From: Flavobacterium sp. W4I14
GTDB lineage: Bacteria; Bacteroidota; Bacteroidia; Sphingobacteriales; Sphingobacteriaceae
Assembly (NCBI GenBank): GCA_030817875.1
Contig: JAUSZU010000001.1
Coordinates: 3,720,001 to 3,784,000, forward strand
Reading direction: 5' to 3'
Length of the DNA: 64,000 nucleotides
Shown here: positions 10,679-19,191 of the stretch, in pieces
How positions within the stretch are numbered: the stretch's first letter is position 1
Layout of the letters: each line of letters begins with the position of its first letter
Program-made: the position numbers and the translations under genes
The notes under the pieces: model-generated
The model's database searches: none
Seen by the model: the letters and a program-made list of their open reading frames with translations, nothing else
Told to the model about the DNA's origin: nothing

Positions 10679-13600
10679 TCAATTAAATTCCGGTATAGTT
10701 GCATTGTCATCAGTTTTGTCAGAAGGAACAATACTTTTGATATAGCCGCCCTCTTTTAAGAACGGGATTACATGCCTACCTGCCAACCGGACAGCGTCCG
10801 ATGATCCTTTGGTGGCCTCAATGCGTATGCAGACTACAATATGGCCATTGCCAGTTGCAGTCGGTGCAAAAAATACATACCAGCCATCATTAATCTGCTG
10901 TTTCTTCCAGATCCGCTCCGGCGTACCGGTCTTACCTGCAACGGCCAGTCCGAGGGTTTGCGCTTTCGGACTGCTCTGTTTGATCATATACTCCTGCATC
11001 AACCTGGCGTATGCCGGATTGTTTACCAATTTCGTACCAGTTTTTATCGCCTGCGGCTGATCGCTTACTTTAAGTACAAACCTGTTTGCAATCATGTTTC
11101 CATTATTTGCAATCCCGGCAGCCATTCTTGCCACTGCCGCTGGGGTTGCAATAAGTGCACCCTGTCCCCAAGACATTCCGGAAATTCCCTTTGCCCTCGT
11201 CTTTCGGATATTGTTGGGATCATACTTTGGCTTGGTGTTGAATTCGGTCCTTCGCCAAAGCTGTTTCCATTTTTCTTCCTGTGCTGCGTTTTCGCTGGGT
11301 TTATTGTAATAATACCCTCCGGCACCGTGTAGGAACATGCCTGTTTTTAAGTACAGCTCACCCATGTTTTCCTGCAGCTGCTCCTGGTTTGCAAGTTTGA
11401 TAAAATAGACGTTGTTGGATTTCACCACTGCCCGTTCCAAATCAATCCATCCCGTTTCATCCGGCTCGATACCTTTTGTCCGGATACGCTCCCAGGAGGC
11501 CACCTGGTATTTTTTTTCGGCAGCGGCCATGCCTAGTTTATTGAAGGATGCCATGGCGGTAATCAGCTTAGCAGTTGAGCCTGGCTGTGTGAAATTGGTA
11601 AAGCCAAGGTCAGCGGTCGTTGTCCACCCCGAAAGCTGGTTCTGTTCTGCATTGGTCATGGTTAACCGTTCCCAATCATGTATGGGCGGCAGTGGATATA
11701 CGGCTGAAGTAAGGACATCACCAGAACTCGCTTCCATGATCACTACAGAAACCCGGTTATCCGATAATGAAGTGTCGCGGGCAATTGACTTTTGGATCTT
11801 GGTCTGCAGGCCGGCATCCAAGGTTAACTGTACATCGCGGTTTTTATTTTTGAAATCTTCCACCTCTTTGCTGCTGATTCCGGCAAGGAGTAAAGGAGAA
11901 AGTGCGGCATAATCTTTTTTTACGACCGTCATTTCCTTAACTCCCCGTGCCAGGAAACGGTTTTCGCTGTATCGCTTTGCAAGTACTGTAAAACTCTTTA
12001 GAGGCAGTTTAAAGCCGCGGAGTTCGGCTGCGTGTTCATAATCGGCAAAATAGCCGTTAATACTTCCGTTAAATATACCTGAATTTGCATCGCCTGTCCA
12101 AAAAAACAGTTGTTCTTCAAAAGGATAATAGCGGTCTAAACGCTGATGTACCGCCGAATCGAGATTGTAATTCGGGATACCTGCACCCATGAGCTTAAAG
12201 TGTTGTGCCTTAACACTGTCGACGTTGCTGGTTGCCATTAAAATTCCCTTGCGGTCGTGTATGGTTCCGGCTTTTAAACGGCTCATCAATATTGCGATCC
12301 GGGGATTGTAACTGAACATTCTCGCGCCGCTGCGATCGGCTACCAAAGCCGGCTGTACTACCCATTTCCGGTTGTTTAACACATAGCCTGCTACATTAAC
12401 TCCCAATAGCAAGATGCCCAAACAGGCTGCAATTAAGGCCGGCACCAGATTTTTGTCCTGCGTTTTAGCGATGTACTGCATCTGTACATCGCTGCCCCGC
12501 ACGGCAGATACCGACATTAAAAATCCGGCCGCTAAAAAATTGAGTACGAGTGATGATCCCCCATAACTTTGAAAGGGCAGCGATACCCCCGATAGCGGTA
12601 GCGCTCCGGTAGAACCACCTGCGATGAGCAGAAACTGTACAAAGGTGGATACGCCGACCCCTGCACTTAAATAAAAGAGAAATGGTGATCCGGTCCTCCT
12701 CCCGATAATAATGGATCGGTGAAGGTACAACAAGAACAACAGGAAGATGCACAATATGCCAGTCAATCCAAATTCTTCACCTATCGAGGGTAAGATCATA
12801 TCGGTATGTGCTTCAGGAATGGTTTTGGCAAAGCCCTGCCCCACTCCCTGACCAGTTGCGCCACCGGTAGACATGGCCCATAGGCCGTTGGCCACCTGGT
12901 CGCCTCCATAAACCTCATTGTTCCAGGCATCCTGCCAGATGGCTTTGCGATCTCCCAGGCGCTGCACAGGCCCAGGGAAGACGCGGTCCAGATATGGAAT
13001 CTGATCAATCGTTAAAAAAGCCGACATGATCACCAGCACCATGATGGCGGACTCACTGAGCTGCCTGCGCCCGAAAAACATCAGCGTACCAACCAAAAGC
13101 AAGGTAATCGCGGTTGATATCCATACGTTTTCAAAAATCCATGAGGACAATACGTACAACACGATAGCGCCTGCCATGAACATAAAATCGCCCCGGGAGA
13201 ATGAAAATAGTATAATAAAGGTGAAACAAACCACCATCGCCGGACCAAGATCTCCCAATATCAGAAATAACATGAGCGTTAACAGTATTGCCAATAGGGC
13301 AAAGGAGAAAAATGACCACCTTTTTTTCCAGCTCATATATTCACTGATCAGTTTCTCGTTTACGGCAAAAAATCCTGCAAGAAAAAAAATGATCAGATAC
13401 TTTACCACTTCACTAGGCTGAAATCCGAACAGGTTTACCTTTACACCACTTCCTTCTGGCCCGGTTCCGAATAAGATAGTGAGTGCCAGCAATCCAATGG
13501 CGGCCAGGGCCCATGGCCAGCCGTTTGCGGCTGATCGGATGTTCTTAAATAAAAGCAGGCGATAAACCCAGGTATCGGTATTGAAACGACGCAGTTTAAT

Positions 13601-14782
13601 GCACAGCATCAATAAGATACCCCCGAAACCCATGAGCAGGTATAAAAGGGAATCTTTAGCTAAAAAACGGTCGCGCAGCGGATCCTGCAAACTCAGCAGC
13701 ATCAGGAATGATATGCCAGTAAGCATCATCACTACGGGCAATATAACCTGATCGGCAGCGCTGAATTTCCATGACAGGATGAAGTGGAGAAGTAAAAATC
13801 CACCAATCAGGCTTCCGCAGATGATCATAAACCACTTGTTGAATTCTTCGGGTGTTCTAATGATCAGTGATTTTTCCTTTTTGAGGATATTAAAGTCTCT
13901 GGTAGAGAAAAGCTTTATCGTATGTGGGCGCTGTTCAAATGTGAAGGCGATATTTGCATCAAGGTTTTGTACGCCCTTTGAGGCGCCAAACTGAAAACCT
14001 GGTTTTAAAGGCAAGATCTTGAATGCCTGGTTGCCAGGCAACTTGGCAAAAGTGAATTCCCCGGCAGTACCAGTGCGGGCATAGGCAGTAAGCTGGAGTA
14101 ATTTCCGTTTACCGGCAGTATCCAAAGTATAAACCTTTGTAATGCCATTGGCCTTTTCAGTTATATTTTTAATGGTTTCTGTCGGCTCGTCGTTGTAAAT
14201 ACTGTCCTGTGGCAGTATCATTTCCAAACGGACCAAAACACCAGGCGCAGCTTTTTTATTCTCTACGATTTTTCCACTGATAGCATGCTCGCCCATGCCG
14301 AGATTAACCTGGGCGGGGTATGGACGGGGTTTACTTTGCTCCTGGTCGAATTTAAGCGAATCATCGCCCGTATAACCAAGCAATGCCCGGGATGCCAGCA
14401 CCCTTGCTTTAAATGATTTACCCCCTTTTTTATAGGCCTCATCTGCAGACAAAAAGTACCTGCGTTTGTTCACTTCGCCGATGTTGTCGAGTTCCTGGGC
14501 ATTAGGCGTTGCAGATGCAATGGTTTTTTCTATCAGATCAATGTCCCGCTGATCTTCAAAATAGTAACCTTTTTTAAGTAGGTTGCGGATATGTTCGACA
14601 GGTTTTTCGGCATTCAGGTTAACCATCGTGCCTGCTTTTAAGCGTGGCGCAACTTCTTCAAACCTGGGCTGAATGATTGCGTATAATTGGTAGAAGAAGA
14701 GCGCGAGAACGGTTGCGGTTGCGAATATGAAGATCCGTTCCTGAGTCCGGCTCACTTTGACAGTTCCTTTATTCTGCTCCAT
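10679..14782 (-). CDS. FtsW/RodA glycosyltransferase fused to a penicillin-binding transpeptidase
   Basis: A 1367-residue fusion. Residues 12-34 are a membrane helix; about 35-310 are predicted periplasmic and include a carboxypeptidase-regulatory-like fold (HAISGKIVENKKAAPGVLVRLE to LPGNQAFKILPLKPGF). About 315-760 is a SEDS polymerase (FtsW/RodA) with the signature PEAHTDMILPSIGEEFG, where Asp661 matches the catalytic Asp of RodA. After another helix near 800-815, a class B penicillin-binding transpeptidase follows with Ser1069-x-x-Lys1072 (GSTAK), Ser1122-Asn-Asn and Lys1284-Thr-Gly-Thr. All catalytic residues are present, so one polypeptide could both polymerise and cross-link peptidoglycan. 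SEDS and class B PBP are normally two partner proteins. The gene overlaps the PP2C gene by 14 bp. Confidence 0.95.
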   Translation of the reverse strand: MEQNKGTVKVSRTQERIFIFATATVLALFFYQLYAIIQPRFEEVAPRLKAGTMVNLNAEKPVEHIRNLLKKGYYFEDQRDIDLIEKTIASATPNAQELDNIGEVNKRRYFLSADEAYKKGGKSFKARVLASRALLGYTGDDSLKFDQEQSKPRPYPAQVNLGMGEHAISGKIVENKKAAPGVLVRLEMILPQDSIYNDEPTETIKNITEKANGITKVYTLDTAGKRKLLQLTAYARTGTAGEFTFAKLPGNQAFKILPLKPGFQFGASKGVQNLDANIAFTFEQRPHTIKLFSTRDFNILKKEKSLIIRTPEEFNKWFMIICGSLIGGFLLLHFILSWKFSAADQVILPVVMMLTGISFLMLLSLQDPLRDRFLAKDSLLYLLMGFGGILLMLCIKLRRFNTDTWVYRLLLFKNIRSAANGWPWALAAIGLLALTILFGTGPEGSGVKVNLFGFQPSEVVKYLIIFFLAGFFAVNEKLISEYMSWKKRWSFFSFALLAILLTLMLFLILGDLGPAMVVCFTFIILFSFSRGDFMFMAGAIVLYVLSSWIFENVWISTAITLLLVGTLMFFGRRQLSESAIMVLVIMSAFLTIDQIPYLDRVFPGPVQRLGDRKAIWQDAWNNEVYGGDQVANGLWAMSTGGATGQGVGQGFAKTIPEAHTDMILPSIGEEFGLTGILCIFLLFLLYLHRSIIIGRRTGSPFLFYLSAGVGVSTFVQFLLIAGGSTGALPLSGVSLPFQSYGGSSLVLNFLAAGFLMSVSAVRGSDVQMQYIAKTQDKNLVPALIAACLGILLLGVNVAGYVLNNRKWVVQPALVADRSGARMFSYNPRIAILMSRLKAGTIHDRKGILMATSNVDSVKAQHFKLMGAGIPNYNLDSAVHQRLDRYYPFEEQLFFWTGDANSGIFNGSINGYFADYEHAAELRGFKLPLKSFTVLAKRYSENRFLARGVKEMTVVKKDYAALSPLLLAGISSKEVEDFKNKNRDVQLTLDAGLQTKIQKSIARDTSLSDNRVSVVIMEASSGDVLTSAVYPLPPIHDWERLTMTNAEQNQLSGWTTTADLGFTNFTQPGSTAKLITAMASFNKLGMAAAEKKYQVASWERIRTKGIEPDETGWIDLERAVVKSNNVYFIKLANQEQLQENMGELYLKTGMFLHGAGGYYYNKPSENAAQEEKWKQLWRRTEFNTKPKYDPNNIRKTRAKGISGMSWGQGALIATPAAVARMAAGIANNGNMIANRFVLKVSDQPQAIKTGTKLVNNPAYARLMQEYMIKQSSPKAQTLGLAVAGKTGTPERIWKKQQINDGWYVFFAPTATGNGHIVVCIRIEATKGSSDAVRLAGRHVIPFLKEGGYIKSIVPSDKTDDNATIPEFN

Positions 14783-16214
14783 TTTTCGAATCTGCGGTTT
14801 TAGGGGTGTTACGTTTTAGTGTACCAATCTTCATCAATTCTGCATTTACCGGTTTCCGGTCAAGGAAATAAATGCTGTTCTGTACCGGAAGTAAACAATT
14901 GGTGAAGGTGACATTTTTGAGTAACAGTGCCTGGTCTGAAATGGCGATAGCGGTAGCGAAGCCTTTAAACTGCAAACTGTCCAGCTTCAATAGACTGGAT
15001 TGAGGGAGCATCGTTATCGCTGCACCTTTGTATCCGCTATCCGCTTGCAGCACAATACCCTTTGCCATAACATACAGGGTGTCTTTCCGCAGGCGTAACG
15101 TATCACTGATCAGAACCGGACTTTTAAAAATCGAGTCGGATAGTACCAGCGTGTCACCCAGGGCATGGTCAAATGCATCTTGCAGTAACTGCTCCTGACT
15201 GTTTCTCATCTTTTGTTTGGGTGATGGATTTAGTGTTGAAACAGGGGCTGCTGGATGCTGATTCTGCAGGTACATAAATATGGTAGTGCCAAGAAGGATG
15301 AGGCATAAAATAACCAGCGCGGTGAACCGATAATTTCTTTTGGGCGATTCAGGAGTTGCCAGTTTTGGATTTTCAAGCGGCGGTATGGCCTCATTTCTTT
15401 CTGCTCCTACTGTTGCCTGGGCCTGTTGTGTATAGTCTGGTCTGGTGGGTTTTACCTCTTGAGGCTTTTTGTTGTTCTGCAGCAGTACAACGGTGATGTT
15501 GTCACGCCCGCCGTTTTCATTGGCAAGTGCAATGAGATTGCCTGCTTTTTTAGCAAGCGTATCTCCTTGTAGAAGCAGGGTAGTAATATCCTGCCTGTTT
15601 ACCATATCGGTCAACCCATCACTGCATAATAAGAGAAGATCGCCAGGAAGGAAAGGAGATTGACCAGTTTCAATATAACTCTCATCGGTAGCAATCTGAT
15701 CACTAAAACCGATCGCCTTATTGATTTCATTGCGTTTTGGATGCTGCATAGCAGCAGCCTCATCCAATCTTCCCGAATCTTCCAGAAAACCTACAAACGA
15801 ATGGTCTTTAGAGATTTTGATCAGCGATCCGTCCCGCAGCAGGTATAATCTGGTATCGCCAACGTGCGCATAATAAAATTGATTATGCTCAATATCTGCA
15901 ATGACCATAGTGGCCACACAGGCCATTTCGGAAAGTTCTGCCTCTGTTTGCTTTTTGGCAATGATTACTTCATTTGTATTCCTGAATGCCATGATCATCT
16001 CCGAGATTGGATCGGCCGGACGACCTGAGAATTGGATCGAAATCTGTTCCGTAGCAATACCCGCCGCTACTTCGCCGCCATGATAGCCGCCTACGCCGTC
16101 TATTACAGCTGCCAAAATCAACTGCTCGTCGGTGAGGGACTTAACAATAAAGCTGTCCTCGTTATTGTCTCTGGATTTGCCGGTGTCTGTGAGGCCAAAA
16201 AAGTGTTTATCCAT
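14769..16214 (-). CDS. PP2C-family Ser/Thr phosphatase with one membrane helix and an exported C-terminal domain
   Basis: A 481-residue protein. The N-terminal 245 residues carry the PP2C metal-binding motifs: SRDNNED (Asp20), VIDGVGG (Asp39), AHVGDTRLYLL (Asp120), LLCSDGLTDM (Asp199) and GGRDNITVVLL (Asp238). A proline-rich linker leads to a transmembrane helix (about 297-316). The remaining 160 residues should lie outside the membrane and read like repeated short beta-strands (ISDTLRLRKDTLYVM, GAAITMLPQSSLLKLDSLQFKG, AIAISDQALLLKNVTFTN), suggesting a small beta-helix or beta-solenoid sensor. It would reverse the kinase reactions of this operon, as PstP does in mycobacteria. It overlaps both the microprotein upstream and the fusion gene downstream. 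Confidence 0.93.
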   Translation of the reverse strand: MDKHFFGLTDTGKSRDNNEDSFIVKSLTDEQLILAAVIDGVGGYHGGEVAAGIATEQISIQFSGRPADPISEMIMAFRNTNEVIIAKKQTEAELSEMACVATMVIADIEHNQFYYAHVGDTRLYLLRDGSLIKISKDHSFVGFLEDSGRLDEAAAMQHPKRNEINKAIGFSDQIATDESYIETGQSPFLPGDLLLLCSDGLTDMVNRQDITTLLLQGDTLAKKAGNLIALANENGGRDNITVVLLQNNKKPQEVKPTRPDYTQQAQATVGAERNEAIPPLENPKLATPESPKRNYRFTALVILCLILLGTTIFMYLQNQHPAAPVSTLNPSPKQKMRNSQEQLLQDAFDHALGDTLVLSDSIFKSPVLISDTLRLRKDTLYVMAKGIVLQADSGYKGAAITMLPQSSLLKLDSLQFKGFATAIAISDQALLLKNVTFTNCLLPVQNSIYFLDRKPVNAELMKIGTLKRNTPKTADSKNGAE

Positions 16215-16305
16215 TTTTATTACGGGAATTTTTAATGTCTTTAAAATGAACGATCATCAGCGCAACGACCAGTGATAACAATAAAATTGATAGCAGCTGC
16301 GACAT
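16207..16305 (-). CDS. 32-residue single-helix membrane microprotein
   Basis: This short frame fills the gap between the FHA-like gene and the PP2C gene exactly. Its ATG lies 3 bases after the stop of the upstream gene, and its stop overlaps the PP2C start (ATGGATAA, 8 bp). The predicted product starts MSQLLSILLLSLVVALMIVH, a single hydrophobic helix, followed by a polar basic tail (KDIKNSRNKNG). The tight packing on both sides supports real translation. No function is known; a membrane partner or regulator of the kinase, phosphatase or FtsW/PBP protein is a guess from context. It may instead act only as a translational coupler. Confidence 0.55.
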   Translation of the reverse strand: MSQLLSILLLSLVVALMIVHFKDIKNSRNKNG

Positions 16306-16308
16306 AAG

Positions 16309-17262
16309 TTAGGATTTAAATAGGTTTATACCGATTATGCCGTTGAGCAACATCCTGGAGTTCAGCGGCAAAGAAACCCATTGTGGTGAATTGATTTCGC
16401 TGCGTGGTACCAAAACCTCGTTCAAAGTAGTAAGTTCGCCGAAAGAAGCTAAATAGAAATTACCGTCTGTTTTGTTATAGCGGATGTGTAGGTGTGGTGA
16501 ATTGGCCCACTCTGAGGCAATCTTGAAAATATTGGAATCTTCGCGCCCGTCATCATTTCCCGAAACGATAGTATCTTCTGTTTTAATTAGGAACTCTATT
16601 TTTTTGCCCGAAAACTGCTTGTCGGGTATGATGGCTTCCAGCCGGCCGAAAACGGCCTGGTCCTTGGGCGGGGTCGTATTACCATCAACATATTCCAATT
16701 GAGCATCGTATGGGATTTCCATATAGCCTTCACTGTAGTAAGTGAAGCCCTTTAAAATATCGTTGTTGATATCGAATGTCTGCGCAATACCGGTTTGTCG
16801 GGGAATGAATGTTACACGGAGATTTTCTGATTTCTGATTGTTGTCTGGCAGCAATTTTCCGATAAAACCCTTATCGCCCCTTGCGTAATCGGGATGTGAC
16901 ACCAACCGGAATACCCATTTTGAGCCTGATGGCTCTACATTTTTCCCGGCTTGCCGGTGTTCTCTTAAAATCGCATAGAATTTTTTAACTGTTTCCTGTA
17001 CGATTAAGCCCAAAATTCCTTGTTTATTGTCGATAAATTCACGGTAATCTTCAGCGTTGAAGGTGATAATGAATTCATGATAAAAAACGATGCGATCGGC
17101 AAAAGATAATTCCCTGATGGACTCCTTAAATTTATCGACGATAAAGCTGTAGATGGTTTCCGGAGTGAGTTGCGGTGCTTTTTGGGCACTACTCTTGTTT
17201 TCATCGGTTAGAAACCAATCCTGAATACCGATACGCTGCCAGAAATTTGATTTTGTTTCCAT
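16309..17262 (-). CDS. Degenerate FHA-like protein of the kinase operon
   Basis: A 317-residue cytoplasmic protein. About residues 35-130 form an alpha/beta domain (LSFADRIVFYHEFIITFNAEDYREF). The C-terminal 100 residues read as an FHA domain: a GNDDGREDSN stretch at 235-244 where the Gly-Arg pair would be, SPHLHI at 255-260 in place of SRxHxxI, GELTTLNEVLVPR, and an ending SLPLNSRMLLNGIIGINLF typical of the last FHA strands. The key Arg residues for phosphothreonine binding are absent, so it may bind phosphopeptide weakly or act as a scaffold. The two-domain layout resembles mycobacterial FhaA (DUF3662 plus FHA); that link is an inference. It lies 47 bp after the first kinase gene. Confidence 0.6.
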   Translation of the reverse strand: METKSNFWQRIGIQDWFLTDENKSSAQKAPQLTPETIYSFIVDKFKESIRELSFADRIVFYHEFIITFNAEDYREFIDNKQGILGLIVQETVKKFYAILREHRQAGKNVEPSGSKWVFRLVSHPDYARGDKGFIGKLLPDNNQKSENLRVTFIPRQTGIAQTFDINNDILKGFTYYSEGYMEIPYDAQLEYVDGNTTPPKDQAVFGRLEAIIPDKQFSGKKIEFLIKTEDTIVSGNDDGREDSNIFKIASEWANSPHLHIRYNKTDGNFYLASFGELTTLNEVLVPRSEINSPQWVSLPLNSRMLLNGIIGINLFKS

Positions 17263-17309
17263 AAATTAGGGTGCCTATGCGGCGGTTAAGGGCAATTGTT
17301 TTTAAAAAA

Positions 17310-18653
17310 TTAAAACTGTACGGGACTAACTGAAGTATCAGGGTTAAGGTCTTCGGCACTATCGGTAGCTTTATCTTTGGCTTTTTTGATCTCCGCGTTG
17401 ATTGCACTATCCACCATCCGCTTTGTTGCTGCTGCTTCAGCCAGCTTGCGCTGATTCGCCATTCTCCTTCTTTCCTGTGCTGTGGTATCAACTGCCGGTG
17501 GGATTGAATCTATGGGCTGTATTGCTTGCTGTGCCTGTGGCTCGCTGCGAAACTGTGAATAGCCCAAAAAAGCAATCAATCCAATAATTGAGATGACCAT
17601 AAGGGCAAACGCAAAATGAGATAACAGTATACCGTTTTTTTCCGGAGCCTGGGCTATACTTTCAAGTTCCAATACCTGTTTACGGAGCATATCGTTCTCC
17701 GTTTTGAGCGAATCCATAGCTGAATGGTCCATGGGTAAAACATTGCCCGATAAGCTTCCGCTAAGCACCGCTTCATGCAAGACCATTCCATCGCTGTATC
17801 TGAGCATAGGATCTTTCTGCAGGCATTTTTCGATCAGTTTTAGAAGCCAATCCGGAACCTGCATTTCACGGGTTTTCTGGTCCTCGGTCCAGTCCGTGGG
17901 CAAGTTTGCTTTTCGCAGGCCTACTACGTCAGGCACTTCGCTTTCCATATGACTGATCATTACCGAATTACGCCCGGTATCACTATTTCCAGAAAGTGGA
18001 AAGGGAACCTCACCTCCGAGTAATTCATATAAGATGATGCCATAACTGTAAACATCGGTTTGCAGCAGCATTTTACCTTCATTTTGTTCGGGCGCCATAA
18101 ACTCCACCGCACCTGCATGCCGAATACTACTTCTACGTTGCTCCTCACTCATAATAGCCAGTCCAAAATCCAGCAGCACATAATTCGCTGTATGCAAATT
18201 GTATTTAACGTTGTTACTCTTAACGTCGCCATGTTTTACCCCAAGTTTATGGCAGTGCTCAAGGGCAGCAGCGAGATGTTGCGCAACTTTTATAACTTCG
18301 CTTAGCGTAAATATCTTTTGATGTGGGGGTTGGAGCAGTTCACAAAGATCAGGTCCTTCTATATATTCCATTTCAATAAATGGGAAGGATCCGCTTTCGG
18401 TTATGCCAAAACTGAGCATTTTTACAACATTCGGACTTGGATTTTCATTTACCTTGAGCAACTTTGCTACCTCGTTTTCAAAATTGCGGTAATTTTTATC
18501 ATCGCGGTTCTCGGTGTATATTGGAGTAGGGATTAATTTCACTGCGGAGTAAATTGTACCCATGCGTTTCCCTTTATATACCGATCCCTGTCCGCCCGTT
18601 CGCAGCGCTCCTAAATTCTCTAACCCTTCTGTAATTGTAAATACTTTACTCAT
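17310..18653 (-). CDS. Membrane-anchored Ser/Thr protein kinase (first gene of the operon)
   Basis: A 447-residue paralogue of the kinase at 8367-9755, nearly identical in the catalytic core: glycine loop GGQGSVYKG (20-28), Lys39, Glu61, HGDVKSNN (141-148), DFG (162-164) and APE (187-189). A heptad-like stretch (about 312-335) precedes one transmembrane helix (about 342-364). The tail of about 80 residues is rich in Ala, Lys, Arg and Asp and differs fully from the tail of its twin, so the two kinases probably respond to different extracytoplasmic cues or partners. Being the first gene, it would be transcribed from a promoter just upstream of 18653. Confidence 0.93.
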   Translation of the reverse strand: MSKVFTITEGLENLGALRTGGQGSVYKGKRMGTIYSAVKLIPTPIYTENRDDKNYRNFENEVAKLLKVNENPSPNVVKMLSFGITESGSFPFIEMEYIEGPDLCELLQPPHQKIFTLSEVIKVAQHLAAALEHCHKLGVKHGDVKSNNVKYNLHTANYVLLDFGLAIMSEEQRRSSIRHAGAVEFMAPEQNEGKMLLQTDVYSYGIILYELLGGEVPFPLSGNSDTGRNSVMISHMESEVPDVVGLRKANLPTDWTEDQKTREMQVPDWLLKLIEKCLQKDPMLRYSDGMVLHEAVLSGSLSGNVLPMDHSAMDSLKTENDMLRKQVLELESIAQAPEKNGILLSHFAFALMVISIIGLIAFLGYSQFRSEPQAQQAIQPIDSIPPAVDTTAQERRRMANQRKLAEAAATKRMVDSAINAEIKKAKDKATDSAEDLNPDTSVSPVQF

Positions 18654-18711
18654 ATTTCTCCTTATAACAATAATAGGAATTTTTTGTTGCCAAATAATAA
18701 TTTAAATGTGA

Positions 18712-18915
18712 TCGAGGCTTACACTGCCCTTCCTTTTTTTTTGCCTGGCCAGGAGGAAATTCCCACGGTTGCCGGCAGTCCTCGATTTATACCATGAGCT
18801 GGTTAAAAAGATGATTGATATTGCTAATAACGTGCCTCGGTTTCATATCTTATTCACGGAGCCATTATTATGCCAGAACAGGGTGGTAATTCATAAGGTT
18901 ATCGTTGTGAACTAA
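18712..18915 (+). pseudogene. Possible gene remnant between the kinase operon and the DUF2807 gene
   Basis: A 67-codon open stretch on the plus strand, without an early start codon, reads like protein rather than noise, with helical stretches VLDLYHELVKKMIDIANN and ILFTEPLL, ending in TAA at 18913. I do not recognise the family. It may be the broken C-terminus of an old gene. No matching upstream part is visible because the kinase gene starts 59 bp before it. The rest of 18654-19191 shows no convincing gene. Confidence 0.22.
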
Positions 18916-18952
18916 AAAGCGGTGAGTCCAAACGTTCGCCGACTCACCGCTT
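18912..18952 (-). terminator. Strong hairpin terminator, minus strand orientation
   Basis: A perfect 12-bp stem (AAGCGGTGAGTC with GACTCACCGCTT) around a 12-base loop, followed on the minus strand by TTTTT. No well-supported minus-strand gene lies directly upstream of it (18953-19191), so either it shields the kinase operon from upstream read-through or it belonged to a lost gene. Confidence 0.6.
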
Positions 18953-19191
18953 GATTTACCTCGTATATGCATCATCTGGCAAAAAAGAAAGATCCATTTC
19001 ATCTCTAAGGGGAAAAAACCTGGAAAATTCACAGCGACCACCATCTTTTTGTCTCTGAATTCCTGGCGTTTGTCGATTAGCTTCCCAGGCTGGTATAATG
19101 CTGCGATTTGCGCTGAAACGTTTCCAGTGGTTGCACGTCTTAATATCAGAACAATCAATAAAAACATTATAAAAATTAAAACTCAAAGCAT

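Noticed and set aside
10841-11912. Long plus-strand frames (163 and 166 codons) opposite the FtsW/PBP fusion
   Set aside because: They lie fully inside a well-supported gene with catalytic motifs, have no family features and odd composition; they are shadows of the real frame.
8367-18653. Kinase, phosphatase and FHA genes as a type VI secretion control module
   Set aside because: The kinase-phosphatase-FHA trio also occurs in T6SS loci, but no T6SS structural gene is present and the core of the operon is a peptidoglycan synthase.
18956-19186. 76-residue minus-strand frame ending just before the hairpin at 18917
   Set aside because: Its place before a terminator is tempting, but its sequence looks random and it would cover the promoter region of the DUF2807 gene.
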